Positions 50,491 to 58,506 of a DNA stretch of 64,000 nt are shown one piece after another. Made by a program: the position numbers and the translations under genes. The stretch covers positions 1 through 64,000 of the forward strand of contig NZ_BNBL01000006.1 of the NCBI RefSeq assembly GCF_014655595.1, read 5' to 3'. Position 1 is the first letter of the stretch. Each line of letters begins with the position of its first letter. The stretch comes from Streptomyces griseocarneus. Lineage in GTDB: Bacteria; Actinomycetota; Actinomycetes; Streptomycetales; Streptomycetaceae. Below the pieces are notes generated by a model. It was not told the origin of the DNA. It did no database searches and saw only the letters and a program-made list of their open reading frames with translations.

Positions 50491-51144
50491 TCACCGCCCC
50501 CGGGTGGAATGGCCGTCCGCGTCAGAGTCCGTCGTGATCTGTGCGAGGTGGCCGCGCAGTGCCGTCACACAGGCGTCGGGGCTCAGCAGGTCGGGATGCA
50601 GTACGGAGTTGAGGCACAGTCCGTCGATCAGGCCCCACAGGCGTACGGCTTCGGTGTCCGGGTCGAGGCCGGGCCGTAGATCACCGCGGGCCGAGAGCCG
50701 GTACAGGATCCGGGTGATCAGGCCGCGGCTGCCCTCGGCCGCCTCCCGTGCGAGGTCGCCGAGAGCGGAGTCGGTTCTGGCGGCGGTCATGAACTCGACG
50801 AAGACGGTCACCTCGGCACGCCGGACGTCGTCCAGGGGCAGCAGTTCGCACAGCAGTCCGTCCATGACGGCGCGGCGCTCGGCGCCGGAAGCCGTCGCGA
50901 GGTCGGGTGCCTCTTCGATGTGCCGGGCCAGACGGTGCGAGACCCGGTCGAGCATCGAACGCATCGCGAACAGCATCAGCTCCTGGTGTCCCGCGAAGTA
51001 GTGCCGCACGGAGCCGATGTTCAGGCCGGCCTCGTCGGCGACGTTGCGCAGGGAGGCCTGTGCGAGGCCGTCCCGGACGACGACGCGGAAGACGGCGTCG
51101 ACGACTTCGAGGCGGCGGGCGGCGGGGTCCACGAGTTTGGGCAC
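50491..51144 (-). CDS. TetR-family transcriptional repressor
   Basis: A 217-residue protein. The N-terminal HTH reads VVDAVFRVVVRDGLAQASLR, then EAGLNIGSVRHYFAGHQELM, a standard TetR DNA-binding domain. The C-terminal ligand domain (about 60-200) is all-helical with VFVEFMTAARTDSALGDLAR and gives no ligand clue. The GTG start at 51144 has only a weak purine stretch upstream. It is divergent from two small membrane protein genes, and the 78-bp gap holds two inverted repeats suited to TetR dimers. Confidence 0.88.
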   Translation of the reverse strand: MPKLVDPAARRLEVVDAVFRVVVRDGLAQASLRNVADEAGLNIGSVRHYFAGHQELMLFAMRSMLDRVSHRLARHIEEAPDLATASGAERRAVMDGLLCELLPLDDVRRAEVTVFVEFMTAARTDSALGDLAREAAEGSRGLITRILYRLSARGDLRPGLDPDTEAVRLWGLIDGLCLNSVLHPDLLSPDACVTALRGHLAQITTDSDADGHSTRGR

Positions 51145-51154
51145 CCATTCTTTT

Positions 51155-51170
51155 TATCACGGGCGTGATA
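51155..51170. promoter_or_regulatory. TetR-type operator palindrome
   Basis: TATCAC-GGGC-GTGATA is a perfect 6-bp inverted repeat 11 bases upstream of the TetR start. A second, imperfect copy (TTATCTCGACTGTGACATAA) lies around 51178-51197, so both divergent promoters could be covered. Confidence 0.7.
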
Positions 51171-51222
51171 CATTGGTTTTTATCTCGACTGTGACATAAA
51201 ACTGCGTCCGGGAGGCCGTGCC

Positions 51223-51432
51223 ATGGAGACCGCCCTCACCTTCCTGCTGATCCGCTTCGCGGTGATCGTCGGCGGCCTGGTGATCCTCGCCCTCGTCGTC
51301 TTCGCCGTCGCGCTCAACCTCAAGCGCCGGGGCAGGCTCGACGAGGCCAGGCGCCGGGCCGAACCCCTCGTCCGCGAGGGCGTCCGGGTGCTGGCCGCGC
51401 GGGCCGCACGCAAGCGGGGGACCCGGCGATGA
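51223..51432 (+). CDS. small membrane protein of 69 residues
   Basis: One hydrophobic helix (IRFAVIVGGLVILALVVFAV, about 10-30) is followed by a basic, Arg-rich cytoplasmic tail (LKRRGRLDEARRRAEPLVRE). GGGAGG precedes the ATG. Its stop overlaps the start of a second small membrane gene. It is divergent from the TetR repressor and probably its target. The family is not recognised; small stress-induced membrane proteins or transporter accessory subunits are possibilities. Confidence 0.7.
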   Translation: METALTFLLIRFAVIVGGLVILALVVFAVALNLKRRGRLDEARRRAEPLVREGVRVLAARAARKRGTRR

Positions 51433-51569
51433 ACCTCCTCGCCGGGGACGACGAACTCGTCCACCACCTGCTGTTCGACTACCTCTGCAAGGTGGGCATC
51501 GTGGTCGCCGCCCTGCTCGTCCTCGCCGGCGGCATGGTGATCATCTGGAAGCGGTCGGGACGCCGCTGA
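51429..51569 (+). CDS. very small membrane protein of 46 residues
   Basis: The frame starts at an ATG overlapping the previous stop (ATGA, 51429-51432). An acidic N-terminus (LAGDDELVHHLLFDYLCK) precedes one helix (VGIVVAALLVLAGGMVIIW) and a basic end (KRSGRR). Coupling to the 69-residue gene and complementary charge suggest that the two proteins work together in the membrane (inference). Confidence 0.6.
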   Translation: MNLLAGDDELVHHLLFDYLCKVGIVVAALLVLAGGMVIIWKRSGRR

Positions 51570-51758
51570 CCGGTCGCCGATCCCAGGCCCCCTCACTCCA
51601 CTCCGCCTCAAGTCGCGGGCCTCGGAAGAAGCCCGCGAATTGACCTCTCGTTTCTCTGCGGAATTGCACCTCTCGCTCGGTCTATCGGCGCCATAGAGTC
51701 GTGATCAACGAGCCGGGGCAGAAGCCCAACGGCCGCCGCACACGACGGGGAGCACACC

Positions 51759-52253
51759 ATGGACGCCACCGCACTCAAGCCGGTTCTGACCCGTGCCGCC
51801 GACGCCGAGACCGTCAGCGACCCGAGCAGCGTCATGACCCTGCTCGCCGACTGCGGCACCGACGGCAGCTCGATCACCAGCTACCGCTCGTCCTTCGCCA
51901 AGGGGGCGGTGGGCGCCCCGGCCCACTTCCACACCCGGGCGTCCGAGCTCTTCTTCGTCATCGGCGGCTCCCTGCAGGTGCTCGTCGACGACGAGGTGAA
52001 GATCCTGAACGAGGGTGACTTCCTGCTCGTGCCCCCGCACACGCCGCACGCCTTCGCGGCGGCGCCCGGTGCCGAGGCCGACGTGCTGTTCGTCTTCACG
52101 CCCGGCATGCCGCGCTTCGACTACCTGCGGCTGCTCAACCGCGTGATGCGCGGCGAGGCGAGCCCGCAGGAGATCAAGGAGTCGTCCGAGCGCTTCGACA
52201 ACCACTACGTGGACAGCCCGGTGTGGCGCGCCGCCCTCGAAGCGGCCGAGTAG
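51759..52253 (+). CDS. cupin-domain protein
   Basis: A 164-residue cupin. The first motif carries metal ligands HxH and Glu in APAHFHTRASELFFVIGGSL; the second has His in VPPHTPHAFAAAPG. The C-terminal 45 residues are helical (RLLNRVMRGEASPQEIKESS). Single-domain cupins of this kind may be isomerases, dioxygenases or sensors; the substrate is unknown. GGGGAG precedes the ATG. The stop codon lies inside an 8-bp tandem repeat. Confidence 0.84.
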   Translation: MDATALKPVLTRAADAETVSDPSSVMTLLADCGTDGSSITSYRSSFAKGAVGAPAHFHTRASELFFVIGGSLQVLVDDEVKILNEGDFLLVPPHTPHAFAAAPGAEADVLFVFTPGMPRFDYLRLLNRVMRGEASPQEIKESSERFDNHYVDSPVWRAALEAAE

Positions 52254-52276
52254 CCGAGTAGCCGAGTAGCCGAGTA
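52245..52276. repeat. four copies of an 8-bp repeat at the cupin stop
   Basis: GCCGAGTA occurs four times back to back (52245, 52253, 52261, 52269). The cupin TAG stop is formed by the first copy, and later copies add further stops in frame. Confidence 0.9.
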
Positions 52277-52305
52277 GGGGCAGAGCCCGGCAGCCCCGGA
52301 ACCTC

Positions 52306-52347
52306 GTCAGGCATCAGGCGTCAGGCATCAGGCGTCAGGCGTCAGGC
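52306..52347. repeat. six copies of a 7-bp repeat at the methyltransferase stop
   Basis: RTCAGGC occurs six times in a row, alternating GTCAGGC and ATCAGGC. The TGA stop of the leftward methyltransferase gene (52342-52344) lies in the sixth copy, and GTCGGC variants extend into the coding region. Slippage would alter the protein end. Confidence 0.88.
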
Positions 52348-53154
52348 GTCGGCGTCGGCAGAGGCGGGCAGGGTGCCGACGACGACCGTGGCGTCCAGGT
52401 CCTCGCAGGCGATCACCTGGGGGACCAGGCCGCTGCGGGCGAACGCGGCGGCGGTCAGCGGGGCCTGACGTTCGCTGGTCTCGACCAGGAGGTGTCCGCC
52501 CGGGGCCAGCCACCGGGGGGCCTCGGCGGTCACCCGGCGCTGTACGTCCAGGCCGTCCGCGCCGCCGTCGAGCGCGACGCGCGCCTCGTGGACGCGGGCC
52601 TCGGGGGGCAGCAGGCCGATGGCCTCGGTGGGGACGTACGGGGCGTTGGCGACCAGTATGCCGACGCGGCCCCGCAGGGTCGCGGGCAGCGGATCGTAGA
52701 GGTCGCCCTCGAACACCAGGCCGCCGGTGCCGGCCAGGTTGCGGCGGGCGCAGCGGACGGCGGCCGGGTCGATGTCGGCGGCGTACAGCTCGGGCCGGTC
52801 CAGGGTCGTGGCCAGCGCGGCGCCCACCGCGCCCGAGCCGCAGCACAGGTCGAGGACGACCGGGCGCGGGCCGGCCAGGGCGGTGGCCTGGCGGACCAGG
52901 AATTCGGTGCGGGGGCGGGGGACGAAGACCCCGGGGTCCACGGCTATTCGCAGGCCGCAGAACAGGGCCCAGCCCACGACGTGTTCGAGGGGGAGTCCGG
53001 CGACGCGCCGGCCGACCATGGTGTCGAGTTCGTCCGGGGTGCGGGCCGTGGACAGGAGCAGCTCCGCCTCGTCCTCGGCGAAGACGCAGCCGGCGGCGCG
53101 GAGCGTGGTGACGACGGTGGTGAAGGAGGAGGCGAGGGAGGGTGATGCCGACAT
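52342..53154 (-). CDS. PrmC/HemK-like protein N5-glutamine methyltransferase (putative)
   Basis: A 270-residue class I methyltransferase. A PrmC-like N-domain includes LEHVVGWALFCGLRIAVDPG and FVPRPRTEFLV. SAM motif I is VLDLCCGSGAVGAAL. The catalytic NPPY of PrmC is replaced by NAPY (VANAPYVPTEAI). PrmC methylates the GGQ glutamine of release factors. This protein is probably a paralogue rather than the housekeeping enzyme. A leader peptide and long hairpin precede it, suggesting translation attenuation by ribosome stalling. The C-terminus is low-complexity (ASADADA) and runs into a 7-bp repeat. Confidence 0.82.
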   Translation of the reverse strand: MSASPSLASSFTTVVTTLRAAGCVFAEDEAELLLSTARTPDELDTMVGRRVAGLPLEHVVGWALFCGLRIAVDPGVFVPRPRTEFLVRQATALAGPRPVVLDLCCGSGAVGAALATTLDRPELYAADIDPAAVRCARRNLAGTGGLVFEGDLYDPLPATLRGRVGILVANAPYVPTEAIGLLPPEARVHEARVALDGGADGLDVQRRVTAEAPRWLAPGGHLLVETSERQAPLTAAAFARSGLVPQVIACEDLDATVVVGTLPASADADA

Positions 53155-53179
53155 GGAGAGAGCCTTTCGGGTTACCGAA

Positions 53180-53238
53180 GGGTGCTCTCGCGGTCACCTA
53201 CGCCTGAGGGACCGTACGACCGTGCGGTGAGAGCACCC
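53180..53238 (-). promoter_or_regulatory. candidate translational attenuator upstream of the PrmC-like gene
   Basis: A 10-bp perfect stem (GGGTGCTCTC at 53180-53189 with GAGAGCACCC at 53229-53238, plus-strand reading) encloses the end of a leader ORF. One strand lies inside the ORF and the other after its stop. Further downstream, CTTCGG/CCGAAAG can pair next to the AAAGG ribosome site of the methyltransferase gene, and CTCTC segments offer alternative pairing. Confidence 0.6.
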
Positions 53239-53257
53239 AGCCTGCTGCAGCGGTAAT
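53198..53257 (-). CDS. putative 19-residue leader peptide with AUU (or GUG) start
   Basis: A very strong ribosome site (GAGGAGG, 53266-53272 on this strand) stands eight bases before an ATT. From it a short frame reads TAAAGWVLSPHGRTVPQA and stops at TAG. An alternative GTG at 53266 would add three residues but overlaps the ribosome site. The frame runs through one arm of the attenuator hairpin. Such short leaders commonly sense stalled ribosomes and expose a downstream ribosome site. AUU starts are rare, so the start is uncertain. Confidence 0.45.
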   Translation of the reverse strand: MTAAAGWVLSPHGRTVPQA

Positions 53258-53399
53258 GGGTCTCACCTCCTCGGTCGTGGCACTGCTGGTGGCGGTCACT
53301 GTACCCGACCTGACGCCACTTCACCCCGTGGGCGGGGGCCGGACCGCTCGCTGCCGCCCGGCCCCCGGCCCCCGGACCCGGTCCGGGCCCGGGGGTTGC

Positions 53400-54344
53400 T
53401 CAGCGGCCGGAGGACAGGCGGCGGCGGGTCATGACGACCAGGCCCGCGCCCGCGGCGACGGCGAGGGCGGCGGCGCCGACGACCCAGGGGGTGGAGTTGC
53501 CGGCACCGGTGGTGGCGAGCGCGTCGCCGCCGCCCTGGGCGGTGGTGTTGGCGACGGCGGCCGCCGGCGACGAGGTGGAGGCGGAGGGCGCGGCGGACGC
53601 CCGCGCCGAGGCCGGGGCCGAGGGCCGGGCCGTGGTGCTCGCGCTCGGCTTGGTGGAGGGGGACGGCTTGGCGCTGCCGGTCGGGGACGGGGACTTCTTG
53701 TCCGTGCCGGTGGACGGCGAGGGCTTGGCGGCACCGCCCTTGGCCACGACCTCGATCGGGGAGAGCTGACGCACCGTGGTGCCCGAGATGTCGACCAGGG
53801 CGTGGGCCGGGCCCGTGGGGTAGTCGGCGGCGAGCTTGACGCGCAGCTCGACGGTGGCCGACTGACCCTTCTCGACCTTGCCGCTCGTGACGTTGCCGAC
53901 GAACGTCGAGCCCGGGGTCTTGTCGTCGATGCGGACCCAGGACCCGTCCTTGGCCCGGTACTCGATCCGCTGGGTGCTCTTGATCTTCTTCTTGCCGTTG
54001 CCGCTGAGCATGAACGTCAGGCGGAGGGGCTCGATCGCCTGGCTGCCGGCGGTGTTGTCGACGATGAAGCCGAACTCGGTCCAGTCGCCGCCCGCGGTGA
54101 ACGACCGGGGGTACTCCAGCAGTTTGACGGTGGCCTTGACCGGGGCCTGGTCGGTCTTCTTCGTGCCGTCGGCGGGGGCGGCCGGGCCGGTGGCCGGGTC
54201 CGGGGTCGTGGCGTCCGGGGCCGTCACGGCGGGCTTCTGGACGTCGGCGGCGGTGCCCGTGGCGGCGGTGGCAGGGGCGGCCAGGAAAGCGGCCGGGGCT
54301 ATGACGGCAGCGGCGGCCACCGCCGTGATCCGGGACAACTTCAT
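53400..54344 (-). CDS. LAxTG-anchored secreted surface protein
   Basis: A 314-residue protein. Signal peptide (MKLSRITAVAAAAVIAP, ending ATAA), then a beta-rich domain (about 70-200) with WTEFGFIVDNTAGSQAIEPL and ATVELRVKLAADYP, a long Ser/Pro/Thr/Lys wall-spanning stretch, and a sorting signal LATTGAGN followed by a hydrophobic helix and RRRLSSGR. LAxTG is the form used by class E sortases of Streptomyces, so it is expected to be linked to peptidoglycan. No sortase gene is in the window. A weak AGGTCG precedes the ATG. Confidence 0.85.
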   Translation of the reverse strand: MKLSRITAVAAAAVIAPAAFLAAPATAATGTAADVQKPAVTAPDATTPDPATGPAAPADGTKKTDQAPVKATVKLLEYPRSFTAGGDWTEFGFIVDNTAGSQAIEPLRLTFMLSGNGKKKIKSTQRIEYRAKDGSWVRIDDKTPGSTFVGNVTSGKVEKGQSATVELRVKLAADYPTGPAHALVDISGTTVRQLSPIEVVAKGGAAKPSPSTGTDKKSPSPTGSAKPSPSTKPSASTTARPSAPASARASAAPSASTSSPAAAVANTTAQGGGDALATTGAGNSTPWVVGAAALAVAAGAGLVVMTRRRLSSGR

Positions 54345-54406
54345 GTAAGGCGACCTCTATTCGTAAGAATGTGCGGTAATCGTATGCGGCGGGTGGCCGA
54401 CGGTGC

Positions 54407-57400
54407 TCAGCCCCCTGCCGTCGTCCGGCCCGCCGGCAGGCCCGCTTCCAGCGCCTCCGCCGCCTCCGCCGCCTCCCGTGGTCCCAGCCCGGCGCCCCGG
54501 CCGAAGGCCGTGTCGAACCCGCGCTCGCCCAGGGCCGCGCGCGCCGCCTCCGTCACACGGTCGACGTCGCCTCGCTCGCCCGCCGCCAGCGGGGCGCCCA
54601 CCGCGGCACGGGCAGCGGCGGCCGCGCCCAGCAGGAGCGCGGCCCGCTCCGGACGGCCGGCGAGGGACTCCGCGCCGGCCAGGCCCTCGAGCGGCAGGGC
54701 CATCTCCCGGGGGTCGCCCCCGACGGCGGCTATCGCCAGCGCCTGCCGGTGGCGGGCGCCGGCGGCCTCCGCGTCGCCGCGCAGCTCGGCGACGAACCCC
54801 AGCTCCGCGAGGACCAGGGAGTTGCCCGGCTCGGAGGAGACCTCGGCGTACCAGTCGCGGATGCGCAGCAGCAGCGCCTCGGCGGTGGCGAGGTCCCCGG
54901 ACCGGCGGGCCGTCAGGGCCAGGCCCAGCTCGGCGTGGATCTCCCCGAACCTGAAGCCCTGCTCCACGGCGCCGCTCCGGGCCCTCTCGTGCAGCTCCCG
55001 CGACCGGTCCCGGTCGCCGGTGAGCAGCGCGATCCGTCCCAGGCGGGAGAGCAACCGGCTGATCTCCGTGGCCAGATGGAGGCCCTCGGCCAGCTCCAGG
55101 GCGTCGCGGAGGAGCCGTTCGGCGTGAGCGTAGTCGCCGCTGATCTCGGCGAGGGTGGCCAGCGGGCCGACGCTCTGCAACGTGCCCCAGCCGTCGCCCA
55201 GTTCGCGGAAGAGGGCGGTGCTGCGTTCGCCGTCGGACCGCACGGCGGGCAGCTCGCCGCGGATCAGCGCGTGGGTGGCCCGCAGGCCGAGGGCCGCCGC
55301 GACGCCCCAGCGGTCGTCGATCTCCTCGAACCCGGCCAGGGCCCGGCCGGTGAGCTCCTCGGCGGCCGTCGTGCTGCCGGTGTGGAAGAGGGCGTAGGCC
55401 CGGAACCACCGCGTCCTGGCCCGGACGCCGGGGTCCGCCGGCTCCGGGCCGGCGGGCGCCGCGAGGGGCGCGGGACGGCCGGTCAGCAGTGCGAAACCCT
55501 GGTGCAGGGCGCGTACTTCGGCGCGTAGGTCCTCCAGGTCGCCGTCCCGCGGATCGCCGGCGTCCGCCCGGGGCGTACGCCCGGCCGATCCCGTATCGCT
55601 CGTCGACAGCGCGGCCTCCGCCCAGCGCCGGGCCTCGCCCAGGCGGCCGCGCAGCAGCCAGTACCAGGACAGGGCCGCCACCAGCCGCAGCGCCTCCTCC
55701 GGCCTCCCGCCGCGCACCGCCGTCTCGAGGGCGGTGCGCAGATTGCCGCCGTCCGCGTCGAGGCGCCGCAGCCATTCGTGCTGGCCGGGGCCCCGCAGGG
55801 CGGGGCGGGCGCGCTCGGCGAGGGCGGTGTAGTACCGCAGGTGGCGCTCGCGCACGGCGGCCTCGTCCGCCATCTCGTGCAGCCGCTCGGTGGCGTAGGC
55901 GGCGACCGATTCCAGCAGGCGGTAGCGGGGGCCGAGCGGGCCGTCGGACATCACGACGAGGGACCGGTCGACGAGGCGGGCCAGCAGGTCGAGCACGTCC
56001 CCCGGCGGCACCCCGGCGCCCGCGCAGACGGCCTCGGCCGCCCGCAGCGTGCAGCCGTCGGTGTGCACGGCCAGGCGCCGCAGCACGATGCGCTCCGGGG
56101 CGGTCAGCAGCTCCCAGCTCCAGTCGATGACCGCCCGCAGGGTCCGCTGGCGTGCGGGAGCCCCCCGGCGGCTGCCCGAGAGGACCCGGAAGCGGTCGTC
56201 GAGGCGGTCCGCCAACTGCCGCACGCCCAGCGCGCGTACGCGCGTGGCGGCCAGCTCCAGGGCGAGCGGGAGCCCGTCCAGCCGCCGGCAGATCACCTCG
56301 ACGGCGTCCCTGGTGGACGCGTCCAGGGCGAAGCCCGGGTCGGCGGCCGCGGCGCGGGCCGCGAACAGCCGCACCGCGTCGTCGCCGGCCAGCGGCTCGA
56401 CCGGCCGCACGACCTCGGCCGCGACGCCGAGCGGCTCCTGGCTCGTGGCCAGCAGCCGCAGGCCGGGGGCGGCCCGCAGCAGCCGGTCGGCGAGGTCGGC
56501 GACGGCTTCGACGGCCTGCTCGCAGTTGTCCAGAATCAGCAGGGTCCTACGGTCGCGCAGGGCCGCCGCCAGCCGGTCCGTGGCCAGGGGGGCGGGCCGG
56601 CCGGGCGGCGCCCCGTCGTCCCGGATGCCCAGCGTGCCGGCCACGACCTCGGCGAGGCCGTCGCGGTCGCCGCGCTGCCCTGCCAGCTCCACCAGCCACA
56701 CGCCGTCCGTGCCGTCCTCGCCCTCTCCGTCCCGCAGCCGTGCCGCGATCTCGGTCGCGAGGACGGTCTTGCCCACCCCGCCCGGCCCGGTCAGCGTCAC
56801 CAGGCGGCTGCCGGATGCCAGCAGCGCGACCGTGCAGGCCACCGTCCGCTGTCTGCCGACGAGTTCGCCGAGGGCGGCGGGCAGGTTCGTGCGCGGCGGT
56901 GGGGCCTGTGGCGCGGGGGACAGCTCGGGGGCCTGGGCGAGAATCGCCCGGTGGAGCGCCACGAGCTCCGGGCCCGGGTCCAGGCCCAGCTCCTCCGCCA
57001 GCAGCGTGCGCAGCTCGTCGTAGGAGGCCAGCGCCTCGCTCTGGCGGCCCGCCGCGTACAGCGCGCGGAGCTGGAGCGCGCGCAGCCGCTCCCGCAGCGG
57101 GTGTCGCGCCACGAGGTCCGACAGCTCGGCGGCGAGGCCGTCGTGCTCGCCCAGCTCCAGCCGTGCCCGGGCCCGGTCCTCCAGCGCGGCCAGCCGCAGC
57201 TCCTCCAGCCGGAGCGCCGCGGGGCGTACGTACTCCTGGTCGGCGAAGTCGGCGAACGCCGGGCCCCGCCACAGTCCGAGCGCCTCGGTGAGCAGCCGGG
57301 CCCGCTCGCGCGGACCGGTGGCCGCCCCGGCCCGGGAGACGAGGGCCCGGAAGCGGCCGGCGTCGGTCTCCTCGGCGGCGACCTGCAGGTGGTAGCCCGG

Positions 57401-57649
57401 GGGCCGGCGCGGGACGCGGTCGCGGCCCACGGTCCGGCGCAGCTGGGAGACCTTGACCTGCAGGGCGTTGGCGGGGTCGGCGGGCAGCGCCTCGCCCCAC
57501 AGGTGGTCGAGGAGCCGGTCGGCGGAGACCGGCCGGCCTTCGTGCGCGAGAAGGAGGGCCAGCAGGGCGCGGACCTTCGCCTCGCGCACCGTGACCGGAT
57601 CCCCCACCTCGTCCCACACCGTCAGTGGACCGAGCACCCCGAACCGCAT
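54407..57649 (-). CDS. AfsR/SARP-type regulator with NB-ARC ATPase and TPR domains
   Basis: A 1080-residue STAND-type regulator. Residues 1-95 form an OmpR-like winged helix (RFGVLGPLTVWDEVGDPVTV, then ALQVKVSQLRRTVGRDRVPR). A BTAD domain (about 97-245) follows. The NB-ARC module has Walker A LTGPGGVGKTVLATE (about 290), Walker B RTLLILDNCEQ and an LDGLPLALELAATRV motif. The last 400 residues are TPR-like helices. ATG 57649 begins the SARP domain; a TTG six codons earlier is less likely. It is divergent from an SDR gene, with 22-bp-spaced direct repeats between. No biosynthetic cluster adjoins, so it may act globally or on the SDR. Confidence 0.9.
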   Translation of the reverse strand: MRFGVLGPLTVWDEVGDPVTVREAKVRALLALLLAHEGRPVSADRLLDHLWGEALPADPANALQVKVSQLRRTVGRDRVPRRPPGYHLQVAAEETDAGRFRALVSRAGAATGPRERARLLTEALGLWRGPAFADFADQEYVRPAALRLEELRLAALEDRARARLELGEHDGLAAELSDLVARHPLRERLRALQLRALYAAGRQSEALASYDELRTLLAEELGLDPGPELVALHRAILAQAPELSPAPQAPPPRTNLPAALGELVGRQRTVACTVALLASGSRLVTLTGPGGVGKTVLATEIAARLRDGEGEDGTDGVWLVELAGQRGDRDGLAEVVAGTLGIRDDGAPPGRPAPLATDRLAAALRDRRTLLILDNCEQAVEAVADLADRLLRAAPGLRLLATSQEPLGVAAEVVRPVEPLAGDDAVRLFAARAAAADPGFALDASTRDAVEVICRRLDGLPLALELAATRVRALGVRQLADRLDDRFRVLSGSRRGAPARQRTLRAVIDWSWELLTAPERIVLRRLAVHTDGCTLRAAEAVCAGAGVPPGDVLDLLARLVDRSLVVMSDGPLGPRYRLLESVAAYATERLHEMADEAAVRERHLRYYTALAERARPALRGPGQHEWLRRLDADGGNLRTALETAVRGGRPEEALRLVAALSWYWLLRGRLGEARRWAEAALSTSDTGSAGRTPRADAGDPRDGDLEDLRAEVRALHQGFALLTGRPAPLAAPAGPEPADPGVRARTRWFRAYALFHTGSTTAAEELTGRALAGFEEIDDRWGVAAALGLRATHALIRGELPAVRSDGERSTALFRELGDGWGTLQSVGPLATLAEISGDYAHAERLLRDALELAEGLHLATEISRLLSRLGRIALLTGDRDRSRELHERARSGAVEQGFRFGEIHAELGLALTARRSGDLATAEALLLRIRDWYAEVSSEPGNSLVLAELGFVAELRGDAEAAGARHRQALAIAAVGGDPREMALPLEGLAGAESLAGRPERAALLLGAAAAARAAVGAPLAAGERGDVDRVTEAARAALGERGFDTAFGRGAGLGPREAAEAAEALEAGLPAGRTTAGG

Positions 57650-57675
57650 GTCCCGACCGTAACTCAAGGGTCTGA

Positions 57676-57711
57676 CAGTGGATCATCAGCCCGTCCACAG
57701 CGGATCGTCAG
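57676..57711. promoter_or_regulatory. two direct repeats with a 22-bp period, SARP-operator candidate
   Basis: CAGTGGATCATCAG (57676-57689) and CAGCGGATCGTCAG (57698-57711) match at 12 of 14 positions. Their starts are 22 bp apart, two helical turns. SARP proteins bind direct repeats spaced 11 or 22 bp near the -35 region. The site lies between the divergent SARP and SDR genes. Confidence 0.65.
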
Positions 57712-57734
57712 AGCGTCTCGGCAGAGTGCGGGGC

Positions 57735-58496
57735 ATGACGACTTACGCGAACAAGAAGGCCGTGATCACCGGCGGCACCATGGGCATGGGACTGGCCATC
57801 GCCAAGCGCCTGGTCGAGGGCGGCGCGGAGGTGCTGCTGACGGGCCGCAACGAGAAGAACCTGCGGGACGCGCGCGACGAGCTCGGACCGGGCGCCCACA
57901 TCGTCCGCTCCGACACCGCGAGCCTCGAGGACATCGCGGCGCTCGGCACGACGGTCGAGACGACGCTCGGGCACGTCGACTACCTCTTCGTGAACGCCGG
58001 CATCTCGGAGCTGACCCCGGTGGCGGAGGTCACCGAGGAGTCCTACGACCGGATGTTCGCGGTGAACACCAAGGGGGCGTTCTTCACCGTGCAGCGGATG
58101 CTGCCGCTGCTGCGCGAGGGCGGTGCGATCACCTTCACCACGTCCATCGCGGACTCCGGGGGCTACGCGGGGATGTCGGTCTACTCCGGCACGAAGTCCG
58201 CCCTGTGGTCGTTCGCCCAGGTGCTCGCGGCCGAGCTGGTGGGGGCGGGGATCCGGGTGAACGCGGTGAGCCCCGGCTTCATCGACACTCCGACCATGGG
58301 CGTGGCCGGGTTGTCCGCCGAGGAGAAGGCGCACTTCAAGGTGGTGGGCGACACGGTCACCCCGATGCGGCGGCACGGTTCGCCGGACGAGGTGGCCCGC
58401 GCCGCGCTGTACCTGGCGGCGGACGCGACGTTCACCACCGGTCTGAAGCTGGCGGTCGACGGCGGGCTCGGGCAGCGCCTGACGCCGGCGGAGTAG
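57735..58496 (+). CDS. short-chain dehydrogenase/reductase
   Basis: A 253-residue classical SDR. Nucleotide motif TGGTMGMGLAIAKRL, NAG motif FVNAGISE, catalytic Ser in FTTSIADSGG and YxxxK in YSGTKSAL, and PGFIDTPTMG after it; NADP preference is suggested by TGRNEKN. The substrate is unknown. ATG 57735 gives the normal family length; the frame is open upstream. The ribosome site is weak. Probably controlled by the divergent SARP. Confidence 0.9.
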   Translation: MTTYANKKAVITGGTMGMGLAIAKRLVEGGAEVLLTGRNEKNLRDARDELGPGAHIVRSDTASLEDIAALGTTVETTLGHVDYLFVNAGISELTPVAEVTEESYDRMFAVNTKGAFFTVQRMLPLLREGGAITFTTSIADSGGYAGMSVYSGTKSALWSFAQVLAAELVGAGIRVNAVSPGFIDTPTMGVAGLSAEEKAHFKVVGDTVTPMRRHGSPDEVARAALYLAADATFTTGLKLAVDGGLGQRLTPAE

Positions 58497-58506
58497 CGGC
58501 GGGGAC

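Noticed and set aside
53160..53300. Glycine or other known riboswitch before the PrmC-like gene (a CTCAGGC segment is present)
   Set aside because: Only one short segment matches; the rest of the glycine aptamer is missing, and a leader ORF with a strong ribosome site explains the region better.
53256..55127. Long open frame on the plus strand opposite the LAxTG protein and SARP genes
   Set aside because: It is a GC-bias shadow: low-complexity Arg/Gly/Ala sequence without motifs, opposite genes with clear domains. Similar long antisense frames occur throughout the window and were left out.
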